64,000 nt of DNA from contig OZ023273.1 of the NCBI GenBank assembly GCA_964007475.1, positions 39,557,525 to 39,621,524 of the forward strand, written 5' to 3'. A program made the position numbers and the translations under genes. Below the pieces are notes generated by a model. That model was not told the origin of the DNA, did no database searches, and saw only the letters and a program-made list of their open reading frames with translations. Each line of letters begins with the position of its first letter. Positions within the stretch are counted from its first letter, which is position 1. This stretch comes from Hybos culiciformis. Taxonomy: Eukaryota > Arthropoda > Insecta > Diptera > Hybotidae. This document shows, one piece after another, positions 47,950 to 58,660 of the stretch.

Positions 47950-50097
47950 TTTTACTGATTTTCTTTTTAATTATTCTTCACAAATTAAAATGGCAAAATA
48001 ATTTTTTTTTTTTATCAATTAGATTTTTATTTTGATTCAAAAAATATGTTTCTATGATTGATTGCTTAAACAAGACTGATTAAAAACTCTATGCCGGTAA
48101 TGCTTTTTATACAAAAAACATTGAAAAAAAAATATACAAAATAATGTATTAAAAGAGAAAATTTTCTCTTAAAATTATTTTGGCACATATAACGAAAGTT
48201 AATTGATTCATATAAACCTTATTTCTTTTACTTTGTTAAGAAAAAATCAACTAATAAAATAGGAACTAATTTTAAAATTTTTTATAAAGGTTTTAAGTCC
48301 CTTTTTTGAAGGTCTTTTTAATGGCCTTACGACAGCCAGCCAATTATTATTATTAATTTTTCTAACTTCATTGATTTGTGAAAAAAGGGACTAAAATTTC
48401 GAAACATGCTTGAACTATTGTATTTAATCATTAAATTTCGTTAGATGAAATATTTTTCGGAAAAAATTATTAAAATTTTTACATAGAACCTAACTACTTT
48501 TTTGTTGCCTTAACTCTCCTAGAATATGCAACTCAATATTTTGTTTTTTAATATCAGACTGTCATTAAATGTTGAATTTACAAACAAGTACTTTTCTATT
48601 GTTAATGAGAAAATTATGAAATATCTGCCAAAACTTTCTATACAAGAAAGAACTACAAAAAATAAAAAAAAAAATTTGTTTTTGAATTAAATAAAATAAA
48701 CTTAAACTTATAGCTTAATTAACTTTATAGCAAATTAATTCTAATCGCAATCAGAATATTTACTGAATAATAATAACATGAAAAAATTTCTGCTTCTAAT
48801 CACTGAACATAATCAAAAGAGAAACTTCGAAAGAGGAAATAATTTTTATATTTGAAATAGGAATTTTATTAAGTTCAGAAGATGAATCTGCAATATTTTA
48901 AATGACGATTCAATAGTTAAACAATGTGTGATTGTATTAAATTTTAAAAAAAAATTGGTATTGCATGGAAAATATTAAATATTTATATTTATGATTATTA
49001 TAAATAGTAAATAATTAATTAAATCTAAATGTTATCAATGAAATAACTGATAGAGCCAATCTGGTATGCTTGAATAATAAATTAATAATTTTACGTTAGT
49101 TGAATTAAATTTAGTTGATCAATTTTTACACGGTTAAAATATTATATTTTTTTTCCAAATTTTGAATGGTTCCATTATTTTATATTTAAATTATTTGTTA
49201 TTAATTTATTATTCTAAGTATACCTATATATAAAATCATAATTTTACTCTAAAAAGCAAAACTCTATAAAATATACCCGAATGATTATAACTTAAATTGC
49301 GTCATTGCCTTTATAGTATGTTCTCAAATGCAAAAACTGTTTCAAAAATATATGTATATCAAATGAATTGTAGCAATAGTGACCTCATGAAAATTGTATC
49401 AAAGAATAAAAAAATACAAAATGAAATTAAGATGTTAAAAAAAAATATTAACAAGTTAAAGTACGACCTATCTGTTTTTTCACTTAATAGTATTGTTCAG
49501 CTCCATTTTGCATAATTCATGTGAGCTGTTTTGTATATTTTATGAAATTTCTTATTCAAATAACAACAACTACAATGTAAATATTTTCTAACTTATTTAA
49601 TTAATTTTGTTTTTAACGCTTTTTAATTCATACAGCTAGCAAATTTATTTATTTCAAGATTTAAAATTTTTTTTCAACAATTTCGATACCTTTTTGACAG
49701 GTTTCGACTATTTACTTGAAAATTTCAATTACCGAATATTTCTAGTAAAATATGTTTATTGTGTGTTGTAATTTGAAATATAAGACTTTCGATTAACTTT
49801 TTATTATTTAATTATTTGTAACTAAATCAATATTTTAATGGAACTAAGAAAGTTTATACAAAGAAAATAATTTTACTTTTTAAGTAATATTCTGGAAATT
49901 AAAATTTTTTTATAAAGACCATAGGAACTAGAATTATAAAGACAAACATTTCTAGGTATTTTCAAACAGATTTTTTTTTAAATAATTAATTATTTAGGTA
50001 CATGTTTTACTTTAACAAAACTATGTTTGAATATCAGAAGTCGAGACGTCACCTTATTAAAAAAAGAATAAAAAATAAAAAAAATCAAATTATTTTT
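47950..50097. other. Intergenic DNA between divergent metallothionein genes
   Basis: No gene recognised. An inverted repeat at about 48292-48403 (TTTTAAGTCCCTTTTTT and GAAAAAAGGGACTAAAA) is the only structure seen. Confidence 0.5.
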
Positions 50098-50111
50098 TGC
50101 ACTCTGCACTG
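50098..50111 (+). promoter_or_regulatory. Tandem metal response element upstream of the broken metallothionein
   Basis: TGCACTC immediately followed by TGCACTG. The first fits the MTF-1 core TGCRCNC exactly, the second misses the last base. It lies about 310 bases before the ATG at 50423. Confidence 0.65.
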
Positions 50112-50422
50112 CAGATCTACATATTATGTGTAAAGAGAATAATTCAATAAATAGTATTTTTTACACTGCACCAAAAGCAAAGAGTAAAAATTTTCTAATT
50201 TTTTTATTCTACTAAAAAATGTTTTGTGATTAAAAATGAAAGGAAATTAAAAAAGATAAAAATTTTATACGGTCGTATCAAGACTGATTATAAACTTTGA
50301 TATAATTTTACAATGCAATAAGTTAGCCTCTAAATTCAATACACCTACACTTTTATAAACGAATTAAAATTAAAATCAAACACAATTAGAAAATTTGTTT
50401 TGAAATAAAAATTTTAAGAAAC

Positions 50423-50652
50423 ATGACTTTTTGTAAATGTTGCAGTTTTGGTAGGTAATTCCGATTTTTAAAAAATTTAACTAATAATGTCACAATTAAA
50501 TTTCAACAAATTTTATTATTTTTTATGATTCTCAGATTGCAAATAACCACAAATATGCTGTCAAGCGCCAAGGTTCTCAATGTTGCAAATGTCCGTGCAA
50601 ATCGAAACCACAGGATCATTACTATTATCAAGAATGCAACTGTGACACATAA
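50423..50652 (+). pseudogene. Metallothionein copy with a disrupted second exon
   Basis: Exon 1 (50423-50450, MTFCKCCSF, donor GTAGGT) parallels MACKCCSV of the copy at 53180. With the homologous acceptor (TTCTCAG at 50535) exon 2 reads DCK then stops at TAA, and relative to the intact copy there is also a net loss of 5 bases, shifting the frame. The 3' part still aligns (CKCPCKS... then CNCDT), with the CC pair replaced by YY. An alternative acceptor at 50572 (GCGCCAAG) would restore the frame and give a 35-residue protein, MTFCKCCSFGSQCCKCPCKS followed by KPQDHYYYQECNCDT, with nine cysteines. It is therefore either a pseudogene or a shortened, re-spliced metallothionein. A metal response element remains upstream. 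Confidence 0.7.
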
Positions 50653-51075
50653 TAGGTTCAAAACTTTAAAATCAAATTAACAACAAATCTTATACATAGT
50701 TTCAACTTTCAATGGAATATTTCGAAAATATGCAAATATTTGTATTAATAAAATATTTATGTACATTATTTATATAAAAGTGAACAATAAATAAAAATAT
50801 CTTAAATTTAAAATAAATTTTAAATAAACTTTCAACCTAGAATCTAAAGATTTTTTTCATATGATTAATTTTATTTTGGAAATTAAAATACTGAATATAT
50901 ATTCGATTTCTCGACCTTTTTCATTTCTATGTATACTTTGGATGCTTAAAAATTAAAGTCAGTTTTGTAAATTTTTAGATTTTGAATTAAAGAATTGAAA
51001 ATTTATATTGAAAGTAATAGAAGAATATTTAAGTAGGTATGCATAAGTAGCTGTACATAGAATATTTAGTATATA

Positions 51076-51562
51076 CATTCCCAATAAAGTCTATACATAT
51101 GTTATATGAGGGCGTTTTGATAAGTCCCTGAAAAATGAACCACTTTTTCGATCAAAACTAAATTTATTTATAAACATAATATCCTTTTAGCTATGCACAC
51201 TTCGCCCATAATGTTTCTCAAATTATTCGATGCCCTTAGAATAATACGATTTCTCGAAAACCTCAAAAGTAGACTTTCAGATCCAAATCTCCTATTGTTA
51301 CCAACGACCCATAAGTGAAAACGAAAAATAGTCGAACGAGGCCAACTTTAGAGAATATGCCGCATCACTAACCAATTTGTAGCTTAATTCACGAGCTCAA
51401 TCATCGAGCGTTGTCACAATCGTCGTTTATCATCCCATGAGTTTTATCGGTTTACTCTTTACTGTCTTCAATTGGAAATTCAAACGTTTAGCCCCACTTG
51501 AGCTTGCACTATCGCATTGATTTTCAGTAAACTATTTATGAATCATTCCCAATAAAGTCTAT
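51076..51562. repeat. 19-bp direct repeats flanking a mariner fossil
   Basis: CATTCCCAATAAAGTCTAT occurs at 51076-51094 and again at 51544-51562, on either side of the mariner remnant. This is far longer than a mariner TA duplication and may reflect an imperfect repair or an older local duplication. Confidence 0.85.
51108..51540 (-). pseudogene. mariner-family transposase fossil (3' half)
   Basis: On the minus strand, frames with stops and shifts read YKLVSDAAYSLKLASFDYFS, matching the conserved mariner block around the third catalytic acid (YSPDLAPSDYxLF), then SYYSKGIE-stop-FEKHYGR, matching FYxxGIxxLxxRW, then FSFDRKSGSFFRDLSKRP. The left end GAGGGCGTTTTGATAAGTCC resembles a mariner terminal repeat. 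It is multiply disrupted and the 5' half is missing or unrecognisable. Confidence 0.8.
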
Positions 51563-52940
51563 CAGCAAAGAAATAATGTTTAATTTAAACAATATGCGAA
51601 ATTCAATTGTTTTCTTTGTTTGGAAAAATAAAAGAAGTTGTCTAGTTTTAATAGTTATAAAAACATAACAGAATGTAATATTCTCTGCAAGATTTTTCAG
51701 AGTTTTATCAAATCGCCATTTGAAATTCAGAATTTCATATTCTTTTCTTTTTAGGGTGCAGGCCTAATGTGTTTCCATTCATGAAATTTATAATATATCT
51801 TATACATCTCCTTTATTTTTGAAACCCGCACTCCCTTACTTATAAAAAATATTTGATTTGATTACGAATATAGTAAAAGAATTGATTGATGAACGAAAAT
51901 GTACATTTGCCATTATGTTTTAGTAATTTTCAAATGAAAAATAGTTATGCAAACACTTTATTGTTCTAGACTATAAAATTTTTTTTTTTTGATAAATTTT
52001 ATTAGAATTCAAATGAGTAAATTATTAAAAGTTTCGATCGCTCATATTTCCTGTCAAAAAGCTATGAAAAACTTAATAGCTTTTTAACACATTCTAAATC
52101 CATTTTTAAGTTTCTTTCGTCAAGTGTCGTTTCACGCATAAATCTATTTCCTATTCCATCTAATATGTTGTGTTCTGTACTTTAAAATGATCCTTAGAAA
52201 TTATAATTACATTTTACCGAACCTACAAAGTAGGTCTGTATTCAAAGCTGGTTTGAAATAAGTGATAGTTTTGCTCATTATATTTTTGAAGACAGTTGTA
52301 GCAAAAACATTGTTAACTCTTGGGCATAATAATATTTACATGCTCCTTCGAATACAACTTTCAAAGACTGACTTGTAGATATTGTGATTCTGGTACAGAG
52401 GACAAAGAGCTTGGGAAACCATCAATAGTATAGATATTATTAATTAAGAACTGCTGTTGGTAAACTAATTGGTATACCGGCTATCGAAAACGCATTTTTT
52501 TTAATTTTGTAAAGCAAAAATTTAAGGTAAGATTTTTTTTTTGATACACGGTCAGGGGGTGGGGCAATGAAAATTAAATCTGACGACTACATTGCAAACA
52601 AATAACGATGGAATTTATAAATAGGAATTTTAATTTTACAACGCCATATCCTGTGCAGAAAAAAAATGTAATATACATTTTGTTAATAGTTTGATATCGT
52701 AAATTAAATGGGAAGCAGGTTACATACGTAAATTATAATTATAGTTATTATTATTATCATCCACACATAGAATTTTCATTTTTTAAAGCTTCTTTTTTAG
52801 AAATAGTTATTCATCAATATTTTGTTATTTAAAAAAAAAAATTATGTATATATGTAGATACTGTTTTTTAAATCCGAACAAAACATTTCAATATTTCTTC
52901 AGTAAGGTATTAAAAAAAACAAAAAGAAAATGAAAGCTTT
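51563..52940. other. Intergenic DNA, nothing firm
   Basis: Moderately GC-richer than average from 52080 to 52570 but without an open frame; an isolated GGGTGCA (metal response element core on the minus strand) sits at 51754-51760. Confidence 0.4.
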
Positions 52941-52954
52941 TGCGCTCTGCACTC
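52941..52954 (+). promoter_or_regulatory. Tandem metal response element of the intact plus-strand metallothionein
   Basis: TGCGCTC directly followed by TGCACTC, both fitting the MTF-1 core TGCRCNC, about 225 bases before the ATG at 53180. A third core in reverse orientation (GTGTGCA) is at 53022-53028. Confidence 0.8.
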
Positions 52955-53179
52955 TATGTTCAGCATGCAAAAGTTTTTTTAAATCAATTTTTTTATTAAA
53001 AAGTTAAGTTAAGTGATTCAAGTGTGCAAAATTAGAATTAAAAAAATTACTCATTATGATAACGACTGTGATTAATTTACCTATAAATTCATACACATTT
53101 TTAATAACAGATTCAAAACATAAATAAACTTTGTTGAATTAACATTATAAAAAAAATAAAATTTTCTTTTTGAATAAAA

Positions 53180-53396
53180 ATGGCTTGCAAATGTTGTAGT
53201 GTTGGTACGTTTTCCATAGTTGGAGGATAAATTTTAGAATAAAAATTATATAATTAATGTTTTCCAATTTTTAGATTGCAGATGCAGCTCCCAGAAATGT
53301 TATCAAGGATGTAATTGTGCTCAAAATTGTAAATGTCCTTGTAAATCTGGATCGGAAAATGATTGCTGTAAAAAGTGTGATTGTAGCCAAAAGTAA
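53180..53396 (+). CDS. Metallothionein, MtnB type (48 residues, two exons)
   Basis: Cytosolic metal-buffering protein. Exon 1, 53180-53204, encodes MACKCCSV and ends at GTACGT in phase 1; after a 70-base intron, exon 2 (53275-53396) encodes DCRCSSQKCYQGCNCAQNCK then CPCKSGSENDCCKKCDCSQK and TAA. The product has 15 cysteines in 48 residues, in CxC, CC and CxxC pairs, a few residues longer than Drosophila MtnB through an added C-terminal CDC. The exon 1 length and phase match the minus-strand gene at 45285-47949. Exon 2 corresponds to that gene's exons 2 and 3 fused, so one intron was lost or gained. Tandem metal response elements upstream make metal induction likely. AATAAA sequences follow at about 53437-53482. 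Confidence 0.94.
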
Positions 53397-54277
53397 ATCC
53401 AAACATTATAAAAAATCTATATGAACCATTTAAAAAAATAAAATTATTAAATTTTTTAAAAATGTAGCAATAAACAATAAATAACTTGTACATATCACAA
53501 AATATATTATTAGTTTTACTCTAAAAAAAATAGCACATTACTAAGTTCCAAATTGGTTTTCGACAAAATTTTCGAGAAATTATTACCCATAAAATCTGTC
53601 ATAAACTACACTTGGTTAATAAATACTTATAACTTTCATCATACAAAAAAAAAACAAGCAAAATTCAACAAAGAATTCAGTTCATATTTTCAAACAAAAA
53701 ATTATAAAAATACATAGATTAACACATAAGAAACCTCCTACTTTGAAAATCCCTAGATTTAAAACAATAATATACCCTTTTTAAGGATATCATGGAAGAA
53801 TTTATCGAATAATTATATGTAAAATATAAACACCCTTAATGAAAGCTCTTTAAAATAATTGGAAGAGTCTATATTAATTATTTCCTGATAGAAATTATTT
53901 TTAAAATGGAAATAATGACTGTGATTAATTTCAAAATGTTTCAATAGGTGGTTTCGAATTTAAATTTATTTAGAATGTGATACAAAAAACTAAATCAAAC
54001 CTTTATGTTTAGATATATGTACATGCAATATCTCTTATTTCAATGTTACTTTAAATATCGAGATTTTATTTTGTAGATTAGAAATTAAGACGACTACATT
54101 TTCCACTTTGTAGAAGTTGACAGGCACATAAATTTACAATCAAAATAATTCGATGTTATTTTAGTTTATAATACTCTTATAGTTACAAAAAAGTTCATTA
54201 ACTTACCACAATATTATTATACGTATATTTATCAAGGGTAGTAAAAAAATATTTATTATTGTATTCGTTTAATATGT
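53397..54277. other. 3' flank of the metallothionein; nothing further recognised
   Basis: AT-rich with poly(A) signals shortly after the gene; no additional cysteine-rich exon on either strand. Confidence 0.5.
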
Positions 54278-54291
54278 TGCGCTCTGCACCA
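54278..54291 (+). promoter_or_regulatory. Orphan metal response element pair
   Basis: TGCGCTC followed at once by TGCACCA, the same tandem layout as at 50098 and 52941, plus a reversed core GAGTGCA at 54378-54384. No metallothionein exon follows; a MITE starts at 54423, where the transcribed region would be expected. Confidence 0.6.
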
Positions 54292-54422
54292 CTTCAAAGT
54301 CATAAAAAATATACAATAGGTACAAATTATTTTTCTGATTGTTGTATTTAAAAAGTAAAAAGAAATAACAAGCTTTTGAGTGCAAAAAGAGAATAACAAA
54401 ATTATGTATGATTCATTAATAA

Positions 54423-54790
54423 GCGAGTCACACTACAACTAAAAAGCCACTACTCATGACGGCTTTTTTAAATGCGTTCACACTTGCACTTTTTGGTTTT
54501 TTTTCTTTTTTTTTCTCGTTTTGTCATATCTTTTTCCTTTTTTTTTGGGAATTTTTTTTGTTTTTTTGTTCGTTTTTTTTAAAAAATTGCCGCCAACTTC
54601 CTGAAAGTATGCAATTGTTAGTTTATTTTTTTCTCACAGAGCTCATTTGTTATTTGATCCCTGATTTTCTAGTGGCTTTTTGAAAAGCCACTAGCTTTTT
54701 TTTCTTTCTTTTGTATGGAAAAAGCCACGAAATAGCCACAACGATGATAGCTTTTTCAAAAAGCCATTAAAAAGCCGAAGTGTGACAGCC
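54423..54790 (-). mobile_element. 368-bp MITE, copy 2 (inverted relative to 10068-10499)
   Basis: Same ends as copy 1 (GCGAGTCACACTACAACT at left, AAGCCGAAGTGTGACAGCC at right) and the same internal TGGCTTTTTGAAAAGCCACT hairpin. It lacks the internal purine-block duplication of copy 1, so the longer copy probably expanded by slippage. Confidence 0.82.
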
Positions 54791-55093
54791 TTATAAGATA
54801 AGCAATGACTATTCAAACAGAACAGAACGACATTATCTGTCTAAAATTGTGAATATGTTTTAGTCATTGGACAACGAACTGTCGACAATGCGAGTGCCGC
54901 CTCCACATTGAGACTAAAAATTATATTTATTAGAAAAAATATAAAAATATTGAGAAAGGAAAAATACAATCAACAATGTATGTAAAATGCAAAAACCATT
55001 GCTTGCAAATTCCTTTTTAAATAAAAATTGTGCAGTCTGCAACAATAAAATACACGTAAAATCAATCGAAATGAATATGCAGGGTTCTATATC

Positions 55094-55583
55094 CAGTGCT
55101 GAGCTGAAGGGGGCTCGCACGGGCTCGCAAGAGCCCCCTGATAAATTTAAAAAAAATTTGCGAGCCCTCTGATAAACTTTAAAAAATACGCTAGCCACTT
55201 GATAATTTCTCAAGATATTTGTTTTAACCCAATATTAAAATTTTTTGATTCAACAATCTGCGAAAAAGTGTTGAAAATATCGATTTAAAATATTAGTACA
55301 TTATTTGATACAATAAAAAAATCGTAAAGTTAATATAGAAATGTTTGATTTCGTATACTACTGAATGAAAAGTCCCGCCTTTTATATTTTTTAATTTAAA
55401 CGATCGCCTAAATTTTAATGTAACATTTTAATATTTTGTACATATACGAGTATGTATATATACTAAAAAATATATATACTACAAAAAATAAAATGCAGGT
55501 TAAAAAAAAAATAATTTTTTTTGTGAATCTATGAAATCTTGAATGCGAGCCCTCTGATAATAATTCCACAGCACAGCACTGTG
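55094..55583. mobile_element. hAT-like MITE (490 bp)
   Basis: Left end CAGTGCTGAGCTGAAGG and reverse-complemented right end CACAGTGCTGTGCTGTGG. TCTATATC precedes and ACTATATC follows, an 8-bp duplication with one mismatch. Three copies of a GCGAGCCCTCTGATAA unit lie inside near both ends. No coding capacity. Confidence 0.65.
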
Positions 55584-55888
55584 ACTATATCCAATGGTTT
55601 TAATAGTTGGTGGTACTAAACTGTGATTCCCTCTGCTGGATTTTTCAGGGTTTTAATCCTTATCAAATTGCCCTCGGTATTGCTTAGAAGTTTTTGACGA
55701 TATGTACTTTTTATTAGCTCAAATTGTTCATTACTTTTATTTATGTTTATGTTATTTAAAAAACCTTAATTTGCAATTCGGAAAGCTATTTGTATTTTTT
55801 ATTTTTAGCTTGCAATATTTCGGTAACATAGTTTATCCCCATCATCAGGCATAGACTAAATAACACTTTAATAGTCACTAATACCATA
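55584..55888. other. AT-rich DNA with a possible retroelement tail
   Basis: The minus strand at about 55810-55860 reads CTATGCCTGATGATGGGGAT then AAACTATGTTACCGAAATAT, a type of sequence often found at ends of insect retroelements. This is weak and based on resemblance only. Confidence 0.25.
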
Positions 55889-56183
55889 GAGTAATAATAT
55901 TTATAAGAGGGTCAGAATTCATACAAGTAAATTTCAGAATTTTTTTTTGAAATAACTCAAAAATGATGACAATATTTTCAATGTATTGAATAAAAATTTC
56001 ATACTCAAATGTGTTTATTCTTAATACAATAATAAAAATAATTAATACAATAATAAAAATAATAAAATTAAGAATAAACACATTTGAGTTAAAAAATTTT
56101 ACTCAATACATTCAAAATATTGTCATAATTTTTGAAAAAAATTACTTGTATGAATTCTGTCCCTCTTATAAATATAATTACTC
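55889..56183. repeat. 295-bp palindromic MITE-like repeat
   Basis: GAGTAATAATATTTATAAGAGGG and CAGAATTCATACAAGTAA on the left reappear as reverse complements at the right end, and ACTCAAATGTGTTTATTCTT pairs with its complement near the centre. The centre is a duplicated AATACAATAATAAAAATAAT. Confidence 0.8.
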
Positions 56184-56474
56184 AATGCTAATACTTAAGT
56201 AAAATTGACCAAAATAAGGGGTAATTTATAAATTAAGGTACAATAACAACAACTGTGATAAAATATATATCGTGGAAACAAAAAGAAATTAAAAAGATAG
56301 AATGAACTTAGTCAATGGAAATTTGGTGCAGTAGGACGGCACGGTGACGCGACGGTAACAGGACAAAAAGTGCATAATGCCCGTAAAAAGATTTCACTTC
56401 AAATATTTACATAAGTGATTATTGAATAAAAGGATGAAAAAAATTAGGTATTTACAAAAAAATTTGTAAAATAA

Positions 56475-56538
56475 ATTATTGCAACATACTCTTTCATTAA
56501 TTCAAAAAAAAAATAATGAAAAAGTATGTTGCAATAAT
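56475..56538. repeat. 27-bp-arm hairpin
   Basis: ATTATTGCAACATACTCTTT-CATTA pairs with TAATGAAAAAGTATGTTGCA-ATAAT across an A-rich loop; a few more bases pair outside. Possibly a very small MITE. Confidence 0.7.
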
Positions 56539-56841
56539 ATTTTTTGATGCCTATTTTTTTCTTTGGTTTTTTTTTTAATTTTTACCAACCAAATTTAACC
56601 TCTCAAATTTTGCAATTATTGTCATTTTTGAAATAATAAAAAATAATTTCCAATTTAACTTTCTTTATCATTAATTTATTTCAATTACCTATTGCTACGG
56701 CATTTATTTGAAGCCAAAATTTTCTACGTTAGTGTACTGAAAACAAAATACGTTAGCGTTTGGTTTGACTTTTAGAGAATTAATCCAACTTTTTTTTTTT
56801 AATTTTTATAACAGATGAACACACAAAGTTAGCAAAAAGAA

Positions 56842-57820
56842 ACTACCCAGTAAATATTTTATAGGTAAAAACCCGGTTAATATTAGGTTAGAAAAACCCA
56901 GTGGTTACCTGATATTGGCACCGGGTAGTCTACGAAAATTTTTCATACATGCGTTCGCTTCTAGCAAGTATCATTACCTGGTCATTCAATAATAAAGAAA
57001 CGAAGCGAAATGAAATAAAAGTCAATTAAATTAGTGGCTTCTCCACAAATATGTTTTTTTTAAATATAAGGGCTTCTTCCTGAAAGATTTCTTAAAATTT
57101 TCTCAAATTCTTTCTAAAAATAATAAAAAGTTTTTTATAAATTTTTTAATAATTTTTATGCGTTGTTTATAGCTAATTGACCTATCTGAAAAAATGGTAC
57201 CGTAAAAACCGTTTTTCTATGTTATTATTCTATTTATATTTAAGCAAATTTACTGAAAATGAAGATATTAATTTTATCTATTTTTCGTAAAAAGAATTTT
57301 TTTAAAATATTTTCAAATAACTAAGAAAATTGAATTTATTTTTTTTGATATCTGAAAAATTTCATTACTTGACAAAATTATTTTTTTGTTTCTTTTTCAT
57401 TACGTTTCCTACCTATCATAATATTTTTTTACGATACCTTTCCTGTCAAAAAATTTTTTTTGTTTTTTTTTTTTTTGGATTTTTTGCATTAGATTTTTTA
57501 TTTTCAGATAAAATTAGCTGTGAATAGGTTTCCGGAACATTCCTCCAAAAATTACTTTACTGTGGTGCTATAAACAACGCATTAATTTTTTGTTTTAGAA
57601 ACAATTTTTTTCTTTTTCGATTTTAACAACAAGACGCGTTCATTAAAATTCCAAAAGAAATCCAAAAGAAGAGTTGAATAAAATTTCAATTTTTTTTTGT
57701 TTTTAATTGTGGATGATAAAGAGAAACCAATATATAGACAAACCCAGTAAAAACGGACATAACACAACCGATTAAATATCCGGCTAACATTATCTTGTGA
57801 ACAAATATTTACTGGGTAGT
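56842..57820. mobile_element. Non-autonomous element with ACTACCCAGTAAATATTT ends
   Basis: A perfect 18-bp terminal inverted repeat ACTACCCAGTAAATATTT bounds 979 bases. CCCAGT motifs recur just inside both ends, and ATGCGTTGTTTATAGC (57159) pairs with its complement (57567), giving a second nested inverted repeat. No transposase frame and no clear target duplication, so the superfamily is unknown. Confidence 0.7.
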
Positions 57821-57821
57821 T

Positions 57822-58439
57822 ATCAAAATCAATTATGCTATTTCAATAAATCGAACAATGTACGTAAAACAAAATATGCCTAGAAATATGCGATTAATTT
57901 CAAGTTTTTTTTCGTTTTTTATAATTTTATAAATTTTTTAATAAAATTTATTTTTTTTGTTTAAGAATAATAATTAACTTTAATTTCTGTTTCTAAATAT
58001 TTTACTCAGTAAAAGTAGAAGATCGCAGTGCGTCTCAGTAGGAATAGGAACTACTATTTATACTTGAAGCCATTAATTAACAGAAGACATAGAAGATCAA
58101 TACGGATCAAAAATGTAATTATTCTCCTTTTCTGAAAATGTTTACAATACATCCCTTTACGACTAGTTACAAAAATTAAATTTCCTTAGTAAATTCAAAA
58201 AGTAATCCAAAACGTTTTCGGTTAGCAAAAGAATTAGACATTACCACTCTTCTAAAATAATGAAATTCTCTGTTCGTGTCCCGTTATACGCCTGCCTTCC
58301 TACCTTTATCCTTTTCATCAACAATGCAACCCTACCGCATTATAATAACGAATAATTTACTTCTACCGTTCAAGAGATAAACAATTTTTTTACTATTTTA
58401 TTTATATAGTTTCCAATCAGTTATTTAAACGGTTTTTAT
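57822..58439. other. AT-rich DNA with one short secreted-peptide-like frame
   Basis: A GC-richer frame starting at the ATG at 58261 reads MKFSVRVPLYACLPTFILFI then NNATLPHYNNE-stop, which looks like a signal peptide. At 31 residues and without splice or family support it is probably chance. Confidence 0.2.
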
Positions 58440-58660
58440 CATTTCGCTGTTATTACAAAAAAAAAAATATCATAACCACCAAACTCAAAAATCGATGTTT
58501 ATTATTTCGCGATTATAACAAAAAAAATTTTCATAACCGCGAAAAGATATTTTTTAAATTTTTTACGTTATTTTTTCGCCAAATGAAACATAAGAAATTT
58601 TTCACAGTTAGACAAAAAAATTTCGCGATCATGACATTCGCAGTAATGTCAAGTAGCCTA
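58440..58660 (-). repeat. Second block of CATAACCGCGAAA repeats
   Basis: Palindromic pieces TTTCGCGATTATAAC and CATAACCGCGAAAAG face each other, and the far end (reverse complement GACATTACTGCGAATGTCAT) aligns with GACATAACCGCGAATGCCAT at 7426. It is the same family as 7411-7728 in opposite orientation. Confidence 0.65.

Noticed and set aside
51754..51760. Single GGGTGCA metal response core between metallothionein copies
   Set aside because: A lone 7-base match is expected by chance; it lacks the tandem layout and gene proximity of the other three sites.
54456..54683. 75-codon phenylalanine-rich frame (and the matching minus-strand frame at 10268-10552)
   Set aside because: Pyrimidine tract inside the MITE copies at both loci; hydrophobicity is due to poly-T.
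58261..58356. 31-codon signal-peptide-like micro-ORF
   Set aside because: Too short and unsupported by splice sites, promoter or homology.
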